In this document: positions 45,875-54,363 of the stretch, piece after piece
Position numbering within the stretch: the stretch's first letter is position 1
How the letters are laid out: each line of letters starts with the position of its first letter
From: Saccharothrix luteola
Lineage (GTDB): Bacteria > Actinomycetota > Actinomycetes > Mycobacteriales > Pseudonocardiaceae
Length of the DNA stretch: 64,000 bases
Direction of reading: 5' to 3'
NCBI RefSeq assembly: GCF_020859565.1
Contig: NZ_JAJHUO010000034.1
Coordinates: 51,383 to 115,382, forward strand
Translations under genes and position numbers: made by a program
The notes under the pieces: model-generated
What the model saw: only the letters and a program-made list of their open reading frames with translations
Databases searched by the model: none
Told to the model about the DNA's origin: nothing

Positions 45875-47968
45875 TCAGCTACCGGTGCACGTGAGCATCG
45901 GCGTGCCGGGCGACCCCGTGGACGTCCCGAGGAACCCGAACGTGGTGCCGGCACCCGCGCCGACCGAACCGTTGTGCGCGGCGTTGCGGGCGGTGACCGT
46001 CGATCCCTGGCTGGTCACGGTCGCGTTCCACGACTGGCTGACCGTTTCACCGCCGGTGTAGGTCCACGACACGGTCCAGTTGCTGATCGCCGAGGTGCCC
46101 GCCGTCACGCGGACCTCGCCCTGGAACCCGCCCTGCCACTGGTTGACCACCGTGTACGTCGCCGAGCACCGCGCACCGCCGGGCTGCGTGGTCGTGGTCG
46201 TCGTAGTTGTGGTGGTGGTCGTGGTCGACGTCGTGGTCGTGGTCGACGTGGGTGTGGTCGAACCGCCCCAGCCCTGCGCCGAGTCCAGCCACGTGATCCG
46301 GCGCTGCATCCAGTCCCGCATCGCCTGCACCTGACCCTGCCACGTGGGTGCGGTCGGGGTGCGGAAGAAGCCGACGGTCGGCGAGCTGAGGTTCGGCCAG
46401 CGCTGGAAGTTGCGCTGGGCGCCGTTGGTCAGCGGCCGGGCGAGGGCGTCGACCCGCGCCGCCAACGAGGAGTCGGAGAGCAGGCCGCGCCGCAACGCCT
46501 GCCAGCGCGACTTGACCTGGTTCACGAACGCCGGGTCGCGCAGCAGTTGCGCGTACCAGTCGTTGGCGATCGGTTGCCGGGTCTGCAGGTGCTGCCAACC
46601 GGCGACCTGGTCGTTCTGGAAGAACCCGCCGACGCCGAACGTGAGGTCGAAGTCCCACAGCGGCCCGGCGAAGATCTTGCTGTCCCGGTCCTTGTAGAAG
46701 TGGGCGCTGCGGAGGTAGGCGTCCATGCCGCGACTGAGCTCGTTGACGATCATGTGGTCGATGAACGACGGCACGTCGATGTACTTCTGGTACCCGGTGA
46801 CGGGATCGGCGAAGTTCGACGCCCGCAGGACGTTGTGGAACTCCTGGATGTGACCGCGCAACCAGTCCCGCTGCTGGGTGTTCAACGGGTCGGGGTCGGC
46901 CACCTCGAGGTAGTTCCAGCACGTGTTCGTCGGCCCGGTGCACGCCAGCGTCGGCTCCTCGGCCGCCATCCACTCGAACTTGAAGATGTACCCGCCCTGG
47001 ATCGTGGGCAGGGTCGTGTCGTCCTCGTCCAGACCCTTGAGGTCCAACCGGTTCTTCGAGTTCTTGATGGTCTCCACCATCATGTAGACGCCCATGTAGT
47101 CGCTTGCGCCCACGGGAGTGGTGTCGGTGTTGAGGTAGAACTCGACGAACTTGTACCGGGGCGCCTTGAGCCCCATCTCGCGGCCGAGGTCGTAGATGAA
47201 CGCCTCGCGGATCAGGGACTTGTCGGTGAACGGTCCGCGCAGCACCCAGTCGGAGTCGGCGGGCATGCCGAGCACCGGGTAGTCGGCGTCGTCGCCCGCG
47301 TTGTCCCAGAACTCCAGCCGGTACGGCGTCTTCTCGAACGAGGCCGACGACTGCCCGCGCAGCTTGAACCCGCCGCGCGTGGCGACGGTCGGGGTCGCGG
47401 CCAACGACGTCGTGCCGCCCGCCTGCGGTTCGAAGATCATGGTGGCGCCGTCGAAGTACTCGCGCTGCGGCTTGCCCGCGCCGTAGGAGTCGATCGCGAC
47501 CACCGGCAGGTCGTGCGCGGTGGCGGTGGCCTCGCGGGCGACGTACATCGCCGTGCCGGGACGCCCGGAGGCCGCGTTGTTGACGAACGCCTGTGCGCGC
47601 AGCTGTGTCGTCCTGGTGAGCTGCACCGAGCCCTGGTAGGGGGTCGACTGCGCGGTGGGCAGCTGGCCGTTGGTGGTGTAGCGGATCTGGGCGCCGGCGA
47701 TCGTGGTGCTCAACGACACCGACACCTGTCCCTGGAACGTGCCGCTCGGCACGGAGAACGTGATGTCGCCGACCAGGTCGTCGGCCGCCGCCGCGGCGGC
47801 GATGGCGTCGGCGGCGGCCGTGCCGCCGGTGGATCCCGTGGGGGAGCCGGGTTCGGCGCCCGCGGACAACGGGATGAGCAGACCGGTGAGGAGCACCGCG
47901 GCGACCGCGAGCCCCTTGGCCTGGTGTGTCGTCGCCGCGGCGCCGTTGCTGCGGAGGGTCAGACGCAC
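45875..47968 (-). CDS. Secreted CotH-type kinase with C-terminal CBM2
   Basis: The GTG at 47968 (AGGAGG 4 bases before) starts a 697-residue protein. A signal peptide (GLAVAAVLLTGLLIPLSAGAEP) is followed by a chitobiase C-terminal-like beta-domain (FSVPSGTFQGQVSVSL...IRYTTNGQLPTAQSTPY). The CotH kinase domain (about residues 155-520) shows FKLRGQSSASFEKTPYRLEF, DYMGVYMMVETIKNSKNRLDL and AGPLWDFDLTFGVGG. A Thr-rich linker (TTTTTSTTTT...) leads to a CBM2 (CSATYTVVNQWQGGFQGEVRVT). CotH proteins are atypical secreted protein kinases; the CBM2 would hold this one on cellulose. It overlaps the VTC gene by 10 bases. Confidence 0.9.
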   Translation of the reverse strand: MRLTLRSNGAAATTHQAKGLAVAAVLLTGLLIPLSAGAEPGSPTGSTGGTAAADAIAAAAAADDLVGDITFSVPSGTFQGQVSVSLSTTIAGAQIRYTTNGQLPTAQSTPYQGSVQLTRTTQLRAQAFVNNAASGRPGTAMYVAREATATAHDLPVVAIDSYGAGKPQREYFDGATMIFEPQAGGTTSLAATPTVATRGGFKLRGQSSASFEKTPYRLEFWDNAGDDADYPVLGMPADSDWVLRGPFTDKSLIREAFIYDLGREMGLKAPRYKFVEFYLNTDTTPVGASDYMGVYMMVETIKNSKNRLDLKGLDEDDTTLPTIQGGYIFKFEWMAAEEPTLACTGPTNTCWNYLEVADPDPLNTQQRDWLRGHIQEFHNVLRASNFADPVTGYQKYIDVPSFIDHMIVNELSRGMDAYLRSAHFYKDRDSKIFAGPLWDFDLTFGVGGFFQNDQVAGWQHLQTRQPIANDWYAQLLRDPAFVNQVKSRWQALRRGLLSDSSLAARVDALARPLTNGAQRNFQRWPNLSSPTVGFFRTPTAPTWQGQVQAMRDWMQRRITWLDSAQGWGGSTTPTSTTTTTSTTTTTTTTTTTTTQPGGARCSATYTVVNQWQGGFQGEVRVTAGTSAISNWTVSWTYTGGETVSQSWNATVTSQGSTVTARNAAHNGSVGAGAGTTFGFLGTSTGSPGTPMLTCTGS

Positions 47969-48792
47969 GATGCCTCCTGTTCGGTTCGGTGGGACGGGGT
48001 GGTCGGTACCGGGCCGACCGACGACGTGGCGCCCCGGAAGTGGCGGCGCAGCGTCCGTCGCCACGGCGCGTCGGGCAGGTCGAGGCGGAGCGCGGCCAGA
48101 CCGGTGGCGTACTTGGAGATCCGGGCGGGCCGCACCCCCCGCTGCCACAACATGCGGTCGACCGGCGAGGCGGCCGAGGCGGTCTTGGTCTCGATCACGG
48201 CCAGGCCGGACAACCGCAGCGCGGCGTCGTCGTGCCGCCACGACAGCGCGGTGTCGATGGTGACCCGGCTCGCGGACTCCGGCAGCAGCAACGTGGTGCG
48301 GTGGTAGCCCGTGACCAGGACCGGGTCGAGCGAGCCGTCGGCGTCGGGCGCGATCGACTCGCGGGCGAGCGCCTCGTCGACGAAGTCGCGTCCCGGGCGG
48401 ACGGTGTCGCAGTCGTCCGGGTGGTACGGCAGCCGGTGCTTGGTGATGCTGCCCCGGGCGCCGCTGATCTTGACCTCCAGCCAGCACTCGCCGGAGTCGA
48501 GGTACGTGCGGGTGCGCACCTTGAACCGACGGCGCCTGCGGTAGGCCGCGGAGTGGTAGCTCGACAGGCGCGGCGTGTCGAAGTAGACCGACTCGTAGCG
48601 GAACGTCCGCTCACCGCCGATGTCGAGCACCCGCGCGTGCGGCGCGAGCTGCTCCAGCAGGTGCGGCAGCGCCGCGGCCGGCACGACGTACTTGCGGTCG
48701 ACCCTGGTCTGCAACGCGGCCCGCTCGACCAGCTCGGCCAGCCCGACCGGGGCCATCCGCGCGAGGGCGGGCGTGGAGGTCGTCGTGGTCAT
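47959..48792 (-). CDS. VTC-domain (polyphosphate-polymerase-like) protein
   Basis: A 277-residue protein from ATG 48792. It is a tunnel-fold (CYTH/VTC) protein: RVDRKYVVPAAALPHLLEQL, TFRYESVYFDTPRLSSY, RRRRRFKVRTRTYLDSGECWLEVKISG, RVTIDTALSWRH and AVIETKTASAASPVDRMLWQRGVRPARISKYATG. The basic and acidic tunnel residues of VTC4-type polyphosphate polymerases appear present (K-V-R-T-R, E-V-K, E-T-K). It may bind or make a phosphorylated or polyphosphate compound. It lies between DUF4956 (ATGA overlap) and the CotH kinase gene, the conserved triad order. Confidence 0.87.
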   Translation of the reverse strand: MTTTTSTPALARMAPVGLAELVERAALQTRVDRKYVVPAAALPHLLEQLAPHARVLDIGGERTFRYESVYFDTPRLSSYHSAAYRRRRRFKVRTRTYLDSGECWLEVKISGARGSITKHRLPYHPDDCDTVRPGRDFVDEALARESIAPDADGSLDPVLVTGYHRTTLLLPESASRVTIDTALSWRHDDAALRLSGLAVIETKTASAASPVDRMLWQRGVRPARISKYATGLAALRLDLPDAPWRRTLRRHFRGATSSVGPVPTTPSHRTEQEASCV

Positions 48793-49391
48793 CGGCGCGC
48801 TCCCGAAGGTGCGGACGCGGTGTGCGCTGTGGTCAGGGCGTGCGGGGTCAGCGCGTACCGGACGTCGACGATCGTGGTCTCGTTCACCAGGTCCAGCCGC
48901 TGCACGGTGACGGTGTGCACCCTGGCGTTGAGCAGCTGCTCCAGGTGCGCGACGAGCGTGACGTGGTCGGTGATGGCCGAGTCCAGGACCAGGATCTGGT
49001 GCCGGTAGTGGCGGAACAGCTTCCGGTTGTCGCCGAGGAACATCACCACGACGATGAGCCCCATGAGGCCGCCGTTGAGCCACATCGACGACGTGCTCAA
49101 CGCGCCGAGCAGGCCGAGGGCGAGGGCGGAGAAGTAGTACGCCACCTCGTGCTGGTCGAGTTCCGTCGAGCGCAGGCGGATGATCGACAGCACGCCGAAC
49201 AGCGCCATGCCGAGCCCGATGCCCGCACCGGTGTTGCTGGTGCTCAGCGCGCTCGCGACGGCGAGGACGCCGATGTTGACCCCCAGGTAGGCGACGACGA
49301 GGTCGCGTCGGCGGTGCCGCGGGAAGTAGAGCCCGAAGACGAGCAGCACCACCGCACAGATGTCGATCGCGAACAGGACGAGTTGTGACAT
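48789..49391 (-). CDS. DUF4956 membrane protein
   Basis: A 200-residue protein from ATG 49391 with AGGAGGAA before it. Four hydrophobic helices fill the first 115 residues (VLFAIDICAVVLLVFGLYF, VVAYLGVNIGVLAVASAL, IGLGMALFGVLSIIRLRS, LMGLIVVVMFLG). A cytosolic ferredoxin-like tail follows (ARVHTVTVQRLDLVNETTIVDVRYAL). This matches DUF4956, which is habitually encoded beside VTC and CotH genes. It heads the operon, directly downstream of two CGAAACTTTCG boxes. Confidence 0.87.
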   Translation of the reverse strand: MSQLVLFAIDICAVVLLVFGLYFPRHRRRDLVVAYLGVNIGVLAVASALSTSNTGAGIGLGMALFGVLSIIRLRSTELDQHEVAYYFSALALGLLGALSTSSMWLNGGLMGLIVVVMFLGDNRKLFRHYRHQILVLDSAITDHVTLVAHLEQLLNARVHTVTVQRLDLVNETTIVDVRYALTPHALTTAHTASAPSGARR

Positions 49392-49472
49392 CTCGTTCGT
49401 TCCTCCTACAGCCGCGTGCCGAGGTCGGCTGGGCACCGCCCGCTTCTTGGCGGGGGTCTGCAGGACGGTCGC

Positions 49473-49503
49473 CGAAACTTTCGAATATTCAGGTAAACTT
49501 TCG
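49473..49503. promoter_or_regulatory. CGAAACTTTCG box pair upstream of DUF4956 operon
   Basis: A perfect CGAAACTTTCG lies at 49473-49483 and a second copy with two mismatches (GTAAACTTTCG) at 49493-49503, 20 bp apart on the same face of the helix. They lie 82-112 bp upstream of the DUF4956 start. They match the xylanase box type found before the GH11 gene. Confidence 0.65.
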
Positions 49504-49681
49504 GGAACTCGATCGAAACGATAGGGGCCACTGTGGTGTCGCGTCAATGAACTGCCGGTGTACTGACGTGTCTCAAAACGTGGATGCTTCGCTGGTGAGG
49601 GCCATTCGGCCGTGAATCGTGCCGCCTTTTGGCAGGCCCGCCGAGCCGTACGCGCGGTAATCGACCCATGTCAAACGGTAC

Positions 49682-49692
49682 CGAAACTTTCG
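49682..49692. promoter_or_regulatory. CGAAACTTTCG box upstream of 2-hydroxyacid dehydrogenase
   Basis: A perfect CGAAACTTTCG, flanked to CCGAAACTTTCGG, lies 79 bp before the dehydrogenase ATG. The 380-bp divergent region 49392-49770 thus carries such boxes near both ends and contains no gene I can support. Confidence 0.6.
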
Positions 49693-49770
49693 GATCGGGT
49701 GGAGCTAAGTTGACCAAGGAGGGGCGCGCCACGGGCACGGGGTCTTCCCAACGGTGACGTCCGCAGGACC

Positions 49771-50775
49771 ATGGACCCGGTCACGTCGAGGGTGAGGGGG
49801 ACGGTCATCGAGACGGCGAAGGTCCTCGTGGTCGACCCGATCGACGGCACGGCGGTCGACCGCCTGCGCCGCGTGGCGGACGTGCTCGTGCGCCCGCGGC
49901 CGTCCGCCGCCGAGCTGCCCGACCTCGTGGCCGACGCCGACGTGATCGTCCTGCGCAGCGGCGTGCACCTCACCGCGTCCGTCCTGGGCCGCGCCTCGAA
50001 GCTCAAGGTCGTCGTGCGGGCGGGCACCGGCGTGGACAACATCGACCTGGAGGCCGCCTGGCGTGCCGGGGTGCGCGTGTTCACCGTCCCCGGCGCCTCC
50101 GCCACCGCGGTCGCTGAACTCGCGATCGGGCTGACGCTCGCGGTGTCGCGCCGGATCGCCCTCGCCGACCGGCACGTGCGCGCCGGTCGGTGGCCGAAGG
50201 CGGAGCTGGTGGGCCACGAGTTGAGCGGCAAGGACTTCGGGCTCGTGGGGTTCGGCGAGATCGGCGCCCGCGTCGCGCGGATGCTGGCCGGGTTCTCCCC
50301 GCGCCTGCGCACGGCGATCCGGCTGCCGACGCCGTCGCGGCGGGCGGCGATCGCCCGGCAGGGCGTCGAGGTGGTGGACCTGCCGACGCTGCTGCGCGAG
50401 TCCGACGTCGTCTGCCTCGCCGTGCCGTTGACCGACCTCACCCGGCGCCTGATCGGCGCGGCCGAGCTGCGTGCCATGAGGCGCCACGCCGTCCTGGTCA
50501 ACGTGTCGCGCGGCGGTGTGGTGGACGAGGACGCCCTGGCGGCGGCCCTGCGCGACGGCACGATCGCGGGCGCCGGCCTCGACGTGCACGAGTCGGAGGG
50601 CGGCGTCAGCCCGTTCGCCGGGCTGGACAACGTCGTCCTCACCCCGCACATCGGCGCGATGTCGGTGGACGCGCAACGCCGCATCGGGGACGTCGTGGTC
50701 GACACGGTCATCGGCGCCCTCGGTGGTGGGTCGCCGATCCCCGCGGCGGCCCGGGAGCAACGGCCTGACCGCTGA
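49771..50775 (+). CDS. D-2-hydroxyacid dehydrogenase; candidate phosphonopyruvate reductase
   Basis: A 334-residue protein of the phosphoglycerate-dehydrogenase type: VVRAGTGVDNIDLEAAWRAG, nucleotide site GLVGFGEIG (residues 157-165), VNVSRGGVVDEDAL with the catalytic Arg, LDVHESEGG with the Glu and LTPHIGAMS with the catalytic His. It uses NAD(P)H to reduce a 2-oxo acid. It starts the run ArgC-like, PGK-like and Fe-ADH genes. With the PEP mutase at 59 kb, reduction of phosphonopyruvate to phosphonolactate is the most economical role. That role is inference; a simple serine-pathway or hydroxypyruvate function is the alternative. Confidence 0.85.
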   Translation: MDPVTSRVRGTVIETAKVLVVDPIDGTAVDRLRRVADVLVRPRPSAAELPDLVADADVIVLRSGVHLTASVLGRASKLKVVVRAGTGVDNIDLEAAWRAGVRVFTVPGASATAVAELAIGLTLAVSRRIALADRHVRAGRWPKAELVGHELSGKDFGLVGFGEIGARVARMLAGFSPRLRTAIRLPTPSRRAAIARQGVEVVDLPTLLRESDVVCLAVPLTDLTRRLIGAAELRAMRRHAVLVNVSRGGVVDEDALAAALRDGTIAGAGLDVHESEGGVSPFAGLDNVVLTPHIGAMSVDAQRRIGDVVVDTVIGALGGGSPIPAAAREQRPDR

Positions 50776-50885
50776 TCACCGCAGCACGCACGGCCGGTGC
50801 GACGAACTTCCGCCGAGCCCGCCGCGCGGGCCGCTAGCCTCGGGTCCGAGCACCGCACTCCTGGCCCGGCCGAGGGGGGACGCCC

Positions 50886-52001
50886 GTGCGCACAGCCACG
50901 TCCGCGGGTCGGCGACCGGTCGGCGGCTTGACCGCCGGGGTCGTCGGCGCGAGCGGGCACGCGGGCGGCGAGCTGTGCCGACTGCTGCTCGGCCACCCCG
51001 AGGTGGCGACGATCCTGCCCACCTCGCGCGGCGACCGCGCGTTCGACGCCGTGCACCCCAACCTCCTCGGCGCCGGGCTGGCGTTCCTCGACGAGGGTGG
51101 GCTCCGGGACCGGGCGGAGTCGCTGGACGTGGTCTTCTTCTGCACGCCGACCGGTGAGGCCATGCGCCAGGCGCGGCACTACCTCGAGCGGGACGTGCTG
51201 GTCGTCGACCTGAGCGCCGACTTCCGCTTCCGCGACCCCGCCGCGTTCCAGCAGGCGCACGGACGCGCGCACACCGATCCCGAGCTGCTCTCCGAAGCCG
51301 TCTACGGCCTGACCGAGCTGCGCCGGGAGGAGATCGCGAACGCCCGCCTGATCGCCAACCCCGGCTGCTACGCGATCACCGCGGTCCTCGCGCTCACGCC
51401 GTTGCTGCGCACCGGGTGGTGGCGGCGGGACGCGCCGGTGTCGGTCCACGCGGTCAACGGCAGCACCGGCGCGGGCAGCGAGCCCAAGACCGCCGTGATG
51501 CACGCCGAGATGACCGCGTCCATGCTCTCGTACCAGCTGTCGGGCCACCGGCACGCCCCCGAGCTGGAGGAGTTCTTCGCGGCGGAGACCGGCGAGCCGG
51601 TCGTGGTCGACCTGAACACCGCGCACGGCGACTTCGCCCGGGGGATCCACTTGCAGGCCAACGTCCACCTCGCCGAGGGGGTGTCCCGGGAGGACCTGCT
51701 CGCCCGGTACGTCGACGCCTACGGCGCGGGCCACGACGGCGAGCACTTCGTCCTGGTGAACACCCGGCCGAAGGTCGGCGCGCGTGACGAGAAGCAGTAC
51801 GACCTGTACCCGCGGCTCGGGAGCGTGGTCGGGTCGAACTTCTGCCACCTCGGCGTCGACGTCGACCCGGAGCGGCGGATCGCGAAGGTCGTCGCGGTGA
51901 CCGACAACCTGGTCAAGGGCGCCGCCGGGTCGGCCGTGCAGAACATGAACGCCGCCCTCGGGCTGCCCGAGACGACCGGGCTGCGGGCCTATGCGCTGTG
52001 A
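50886..52001 (+). CDS. N-acetyl-gamma-glutamyl-phosphate reductase-like (ArgC paralog)
   Basis: A 371-residue protein from GTG 50886. NADP-binding motif GASGHAGGE (residues 21-29), VVDLSADFRF, catalytic cysteine C161 in IANPGCYAIT and a His in GIHLQANVHL; the fold matches ArgC throughout. ArgC reduces an acyl phosphate to an aldehyde. No other arginine gene is nearby, and the next gene encodes a PGK-like kinase, which could generate the acyl phosphate. In a phosphonate context it would convert phosphonolactyl phosphate to 2-hydroxy-3-phosphonopropanal (inference). Confidence 0.87.
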   Translation: MRTATSAGRRPVGGLTAGVVGASGHAGGELCRLLLGHPEVATILPTSRGDRAFDAVHPNLLGAGLAFLDEGGLRDRAESLDVVFFCTPTGEAMRQARHYLERDVLVVDLSADFRFRDPAAFQQAHGRAHTDPELLSEAVYGLTELRREEIANARLIANPGCYAITAVLALTPLLRTGWWRRDAPVSVHAVNGSTGAGSEPKTAVMHAEMTASMLSYQLSGHRHAPELEEFFAAETGEPVVVDLNTAHGDFARGIHLQANVHLAEGVSREDLLARYVDAYGAGHDGEHFVLVNTRPKVGARDEKQYDLYPRLGSVVGSNFCHLGVDVDPERRIAKVVAVTDNLVKGAAGSAVQNMNAALGLPETTGLRAYAL

Positions 52002-53151
52002 CGGCGTGCCGCTGCTGTCCGATGTGGACATCCGGCCGGGTGACCGGTGGATCTACTCGGCGGGCTTCAACGTGCGCCCGGACCTGGCCGCCACGGCCAG
52101 GATCGACGAGGAACTGCCGGACCTCCGCCGGATCCTGGGCGCCGGCGGGCGGATCGCGATCCTGTCGCACCAGGGATCGCACCGCGACCGCTCCGCAGCC
52201 TCCCTCGACTTCGTGGCGGAGTACCTGTCCGACCGGCTCGGCACGGTGGTGGAGCACCACCCGGACAACGACACCGCGGACGCCGTCGACCGGGCACGGC
52301 GACTGCGGCCGGGCGAGGCGGTGCTGTTCGGCAACACCCGCGAGCACGCGGGGGAGGAGGGCAACGACCCCGGGCTGGCGCGGCGGTTCGCGGCGCTCGG
52401 CGACGCGGTGGCCGTCGGCGGCTTCTCGAAGGCGCACCGGGCGCACGCGTCCAACGTCGGCCTGCTCGACCACCTGCCCGGCTACCTGGCCGACAGCGTG
52501 GTGGCGCAGCTCGCGCTGCTCGCGCCGTGGTCCGGCGCCTCGACGCGGTACTCGGTCGCCGTGCTCGGCGGTGTCAAGCGCGAGAAGACGACGCCGGGGC
52601 TGGACGCGCTGGCCCAGTGCTACGACCTGGTGGTGCCCGGCGGCGCGGTGCTCAACGGCCTGCTGCGCGCGACGGGGCACCGGATCGGCGCGTCGGCGCC
52701 CGGTGACGCCGGCGCGGCGGAACGGGTGCTGGCCCGGGACAACCGCGCCGAGATCCACCTGCCGCGCGAGGTCGTGGTGGCCGACCGCGACCTGACCCGC
52801 TTCGCCGTCGTGCCGGTGCGCGACGGCGTGCCGCCGGGGTGGTCGATCGTGGACTTCGTGCCGCGACCGTGGCTGCACGACCGGCTCGACCGCCTGGCCG
52901 CGGGTGGTCGTGCGCTGCTCGCGGGCACACCGTGCCTCTACGCGCACGGCTTTCGCCGAAGCGCCGACGTGCTGCTCGCCGCGTTCCGCGCCCCGTCGGT
53001 GGACGCGTTGCTGCTCGGCGGCGACACGGTCGCCGAACTGCCGTGGTACGGCCCGGCGTCCACCGGTGGCGGCGCCGCCTTGCACTTCCTCGGCCACGGC
53101 ACGCTGCCCGTCCTCGACGCGCTCCGCCGGACCGGGGGTGTGACGCGGTGA
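51991..53151 (+). CDS. Phosphoglycerate-kinase-like protein
   Basis: A 386-residue protein beginning 11 bases inside the ArgC-like gene. The start of PGK is recognisable but altered: YSAGFNVRPDLAATARIDEELPDLRRIL for VDFNVP...TRI, then IAILSHQGSHRD for LLSHLGRP. LLDHLPGYLADSVVAQL, VAVLGGVKREKT and LLLGGDTVAEL (for GGGDSxAA) follow. The nucleotide-binding half is divergent, consistent with a new carboxylate substrate. It would phosphorylate a hydroxyacid carboxyl group with ATP for the ArgC-like reductase. It is certainly not the housekeeping PGK. Confidence 0.82.
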   Translation: MRCDGVPLLSDVDIRPGDRWIYSAGFNVRPDLAATARIDEELPDLRRILGAGGRIAILSHQGSHRDRSAASLDFVAEYLSDRLGTVVEHHPDNDTADAVDRARRLRPGEAVLFGNTREHAGEEGNDPGLARRFAALGDAVAVGGFSKAHRAHASNVGLLDHLPGYLADSVVAQLALLAPWSGASTRYSVAVLGGVKREKTTPGLDALAQCYDLVVPGGAVLNGLLRATGHRIGASAPGDAGAAERVLARDNRAEIHLPREVVVADRDLTRFAVVPVRDGVPPGWSIVDFVPRPWLHDRLDRLAAGGRALLAGTPCLYAHGFRRSADVLLAAFRAPSVDALLLGGDTVAELPWYGPASTGGGAALHFLGHGTLPVLDALRRTGGVTR

Positions 53152-54275
53152 TCTTCGACGTGTCCCTGCCGACCGCGGTGGTGTTCGGCGCCGGGCGGTT
53201 CGCCGAGCTGGGGGCCAGGACCAGGGCGCTGGGCGGTCGCGCGCTGCTGGTGTGCGGCCGGTCGGCGGCGCGTGAGCACGGGCTGCTCGCCGCCGCGACG
53301 ACCTCGTTGGCGGGTGCTGGTGTCGCGGTGACGGTCTTCGACCAGGTGTCCGAGGGGCCGCTGGACACCGAGGTCGACGCCGCCGTCGGGGCGGGCTTGG
53401 CGGCTTCCTGCGACGTGGTCGTCGGGTTGGGCGGTGGCAGCGCGATCGACGCGGCGAAGGCCGCCGCCGTCGGGCTGCGCGCCGGGCCCGTCGGACCGCT
53501 GGTCGGCGCACCCGCGCTCGACCGCGACCCGCGTGCCGTGCCGGTGGTGGCGGTGCCGACGGTCGCGGGCAGCGGCGCCGAGGTGACCAAGGGCGCGATC
53601 ATCACCGACACGTCCCGCCGGCTGCGGGCGGGTATCCGGGGCGACGACCTGTTCCCGCGCGTGGCCCTGGTCGACCCGGACCTGCTGGTGACGGTGCCCG
53701 CGCACGTCGCGGTGGCGGCCGGGTTCGACGCGTTCACCCACCTGGTCGAGGGTTGCGTGGCCCGCCGGTCGGACGACGCGGTGCGGTGGGCCGCCGAACG
53801 GGCCCTGCCCCTCCTCGTGCGCCGGCTGCCCGAGATCGCGGCCGGGGCGCTCGGGGCGGAGCAGCGCGCGGACCTCGCGCTGGCGTCGCTGCTGGGCGGC
53901 TTCGCCGTGGCCAACGCCGGCACCTGCCTGCCCCACCGGCTCCAGCAGGCGATGGGCTCGGTGCCGGGAGTTCGGGTGTCGCACGGCCGCGGCCTGGCGC
54001 TGCTCTACCCCGCGTGGCTGGCGCACGCGACCGTCCACGCGGGGGAGCGGTTCGCCGCCGTCGCGCGCCTGATGGGCGTCAACGACGTTGCCGACGGGGT
54101 GGACCGGTTGACGACCGCGATCGGCGTCGGCGCGCCGCCGGACTCGTTCGGCTTCTCGTCGGACGACCTACCGGCGTTGGTGGGCGGCGTCACCGGGAAT
54201 GTCGACAACGATCCGATCCCGAACGTGGGGGAAACGGTCATCCGCGACATCTACCTGGCCGCATTTCGGCGGTGA
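53148..54275 (+). CDS. Iron-type (group III) alcohol dehydrogenase
   Basis: The GTG at 53148 overlaps the PGK-like stop (GTGA). The 375-residue protein has the NAD(P) motif GGGSAIDAAK and PTVAGSGAEVTKGAIITD. The metal ligands are Asp and His in AAGFDAFTHLVEG, His in CLPHRLQQAMGS and His in RVSHGRGLALLYP. This is the family of phosphonoacetaldehyde reductases such as PhpC and FomC. It would reduce an aldehyde to an alcohol, here plausibly 2-hydroxy-3-phosphonopropanal to 2,3-dihydroxypropylphosphonate. Confidence 0.87.
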   Translation: MIFDVSLPTAVVFGAGRFAELGARTRALGGRALLVCGRSAAREHGLLAAATTSLAGAGVAVTVFDQVSEGPLDTEVDAAVGAGLAASCDVVVGLGGGSAIDAAKAAAVGLRAGPVGPLVGAPALDRDPRAVPVVAVPTVAGSGAEVTKGAIITDTSRRLRAGIRGDDLFPRVALVDPDLLVTVPAHVAVAAGFDAFTHLVEGCVARRSDDAVRWAAERALPLLVRRLPEIAAGALGAEQRADLALASLLGGFAVANAGTCLPHRLQQAMGSVPGVRVSHGRGLALLYPAWLAHATVHAGERFAAVARLMGVNDVADGVDRLTTAIGVGAPPDSFGFSSDDLPALVGGVTGNVDNDPIPNVGETVIRDIYLAAFRR

Positions 54276-54363
54276 TCGCACAAAAGGGCTCCTTGCCGCC
54301 CTCGACGGTCGCGCACTACCATCAGCCATTCGCTATTCGTCACGGCGCCCAACGAGGAGCGGG

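Noticed and set aside
46190..46260. Repeat tract as a CRISPR or minisatellite
   Set aside because: It is the degenerate Thr-codon linker of the CotH-CBM2 protein.
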